Shown here piece by piece: positions 5,489 through 5,664 of a stretch of DNA of 5,664 nt. The first letter of the stretch is position 1, and each line of letters opens with the position of its first letter. The notes under the pieces are model-generated. The model was given only the letters and a program-made list of their open reading frames with translations, was not told where the DNA came from and made no database searches. The translations under genes and the position numbers were made by a program. This stretch comes from GN02-872 sp963518665 (GTDB taxonomy: Bacteria > Patescibacteriota > Gracilibacteria > BD1-5 > UBA6164): contig CAUQKR010000042.1 of the NCBI GenBank assembly GCA_963518665.1, positions 1 through 5,664 of the forward strand, in the 5' to 3' direction.

Positions 5489-5664
5489 ATGTTATACATT
5501 GTTGCTACACCGATTTGAAATTTGGAAGATATAACTTATAGAGCAGTTAGAATTTTGAAAGAAGTTGATTTAATTGCTTGTGAAGATACAAGAACAAGTC
5601 AAGTTCTATTAAATAATTATGAAATTAAAAAGCCACTTTTGTCTTTTCATAGCCATTCTTGAGT
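5489..5664 (+). CDS. rsmI: 16S rRNA (cytidine1402-2'-O)-methyltransferase, N-terminal 58 residues (runs off the right edge)
   Basis: RsmI transfers a methyl group from S-adenosylmethionine to the ribose of C1402 in 16S rRNA, tuning the P-site of the small subunit. The first 58 codons are present. LYIVATPIGNLEDIT (2-16) is the family's signature opening, and VDLIACEDTRTSQVLL (26-41) contains the conserved ACEDTR motif. The segment then continues through PLLSFHSHSG at the edge. Gly10 of PIGN is UGA (5516-5518), as is Gly58, which supports UGA = Gly and excludes UGA = Trp. The ATG at 5489 gives the canonical N-terminus for this family, though the frame stays open upstream to the TAG at 5423. No Shine-Dalgarno is seen. 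It follows the 255-aa gene on the same strand and has a candidate promoter in the 63-base gap. Confidence 0.94.

Noticed and set aside
1..5664. UGA = Trp (mycoplasma-type code 4) or selenocysteine
   Set aside because: UGA falls on invariant glycines in PPase, RsmI, RRF and PriA, Trp is already supplied by TGG, and about 55 sites in eight genes is far too many for selenocysteine.
1..5664. tRNA, rRNA, CRISPR arrays, insertion sequences or attachment sites
   Set aside because: No cloverleaf, spaced direct repeats, transposase motifs or flanking terminal repeats were seen on either strand.

Overview
This window comes from a very AT-rich bacterium of the Gracilibacteria / Absconditabacteria (BD1-5 / SR1) lineage, or a close relative, that reads UGA as glycine (translation table 25). 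Under the standard code nearly every gene appears shattered. Read with UGA = Gly, eight collinear genes appear, each ending in TAA or TAG where the end is visible. In-frame UGA falls on family-invariant glycines: the PKGS loop of pyrophosphatase, PIGN of RsmI, GRANP of ribosome recycling factor and IGTxMI of PriA. I count about 55 UGA among about 76 glycine codons. Arginine is almost always AGA, with an occasional CGT.

Layout. Minus strand, in transcription order from right to left: a half-length PriA (4437-3454); inorganic pyrophosphatase (3379-2849) with a strong hairpin terminator (2812-2842); a tight three-gene cluster of lipoprotein (2742-2317), DNA polymerase III delta' (2315-1611) and a prepilin-like protein with NHL-like repeats (1608-181), with gaps of 1 and 2 bases; then the start of ribosome recycling factor (97 to the window edge). 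Plus strand: a probable small structured RNA (about 4545-4604), an unrecognised 255-aa protein (4658-5425) and the start of rsmI (5489 to the window edge). The divergent region between priA and the plus-strand genes holds the small RNA.

The genes are mostly translation and replication housekeeping: frr, rsmI, holB, priA and ppa. To these are added a secreted or surface pair, the lipoprotein and the prepilin. Candidate promoters close to TTGATT-16-TAAAAT lie before frr, the lipoprotein, ppa and priA, with similar ones before the RNA, the unknown gene and rsmI. For five of the six protein genes with such a promoter, the -10 box ends 25-31 bases before the ATG. No start has a recognisable Shine-Dalgarno sequence.

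Points most worth a second look: the roughly 60-nt GC-rich hairpin RNA with its own promoter and U-tract, whose loop resembles the 3' tail of 16S rRNA; a PriA that lacks its DNA-binding domain and first helicase lobe yet has an intact frame and its own promoter; the sharp avoidance of UGA-glycine in ppa compared with its neighbours; and the prepilin carrying NHL-like repeats. No gene-free stretch exceeds 300 bases; the longest is 4438-4657, annotated below.
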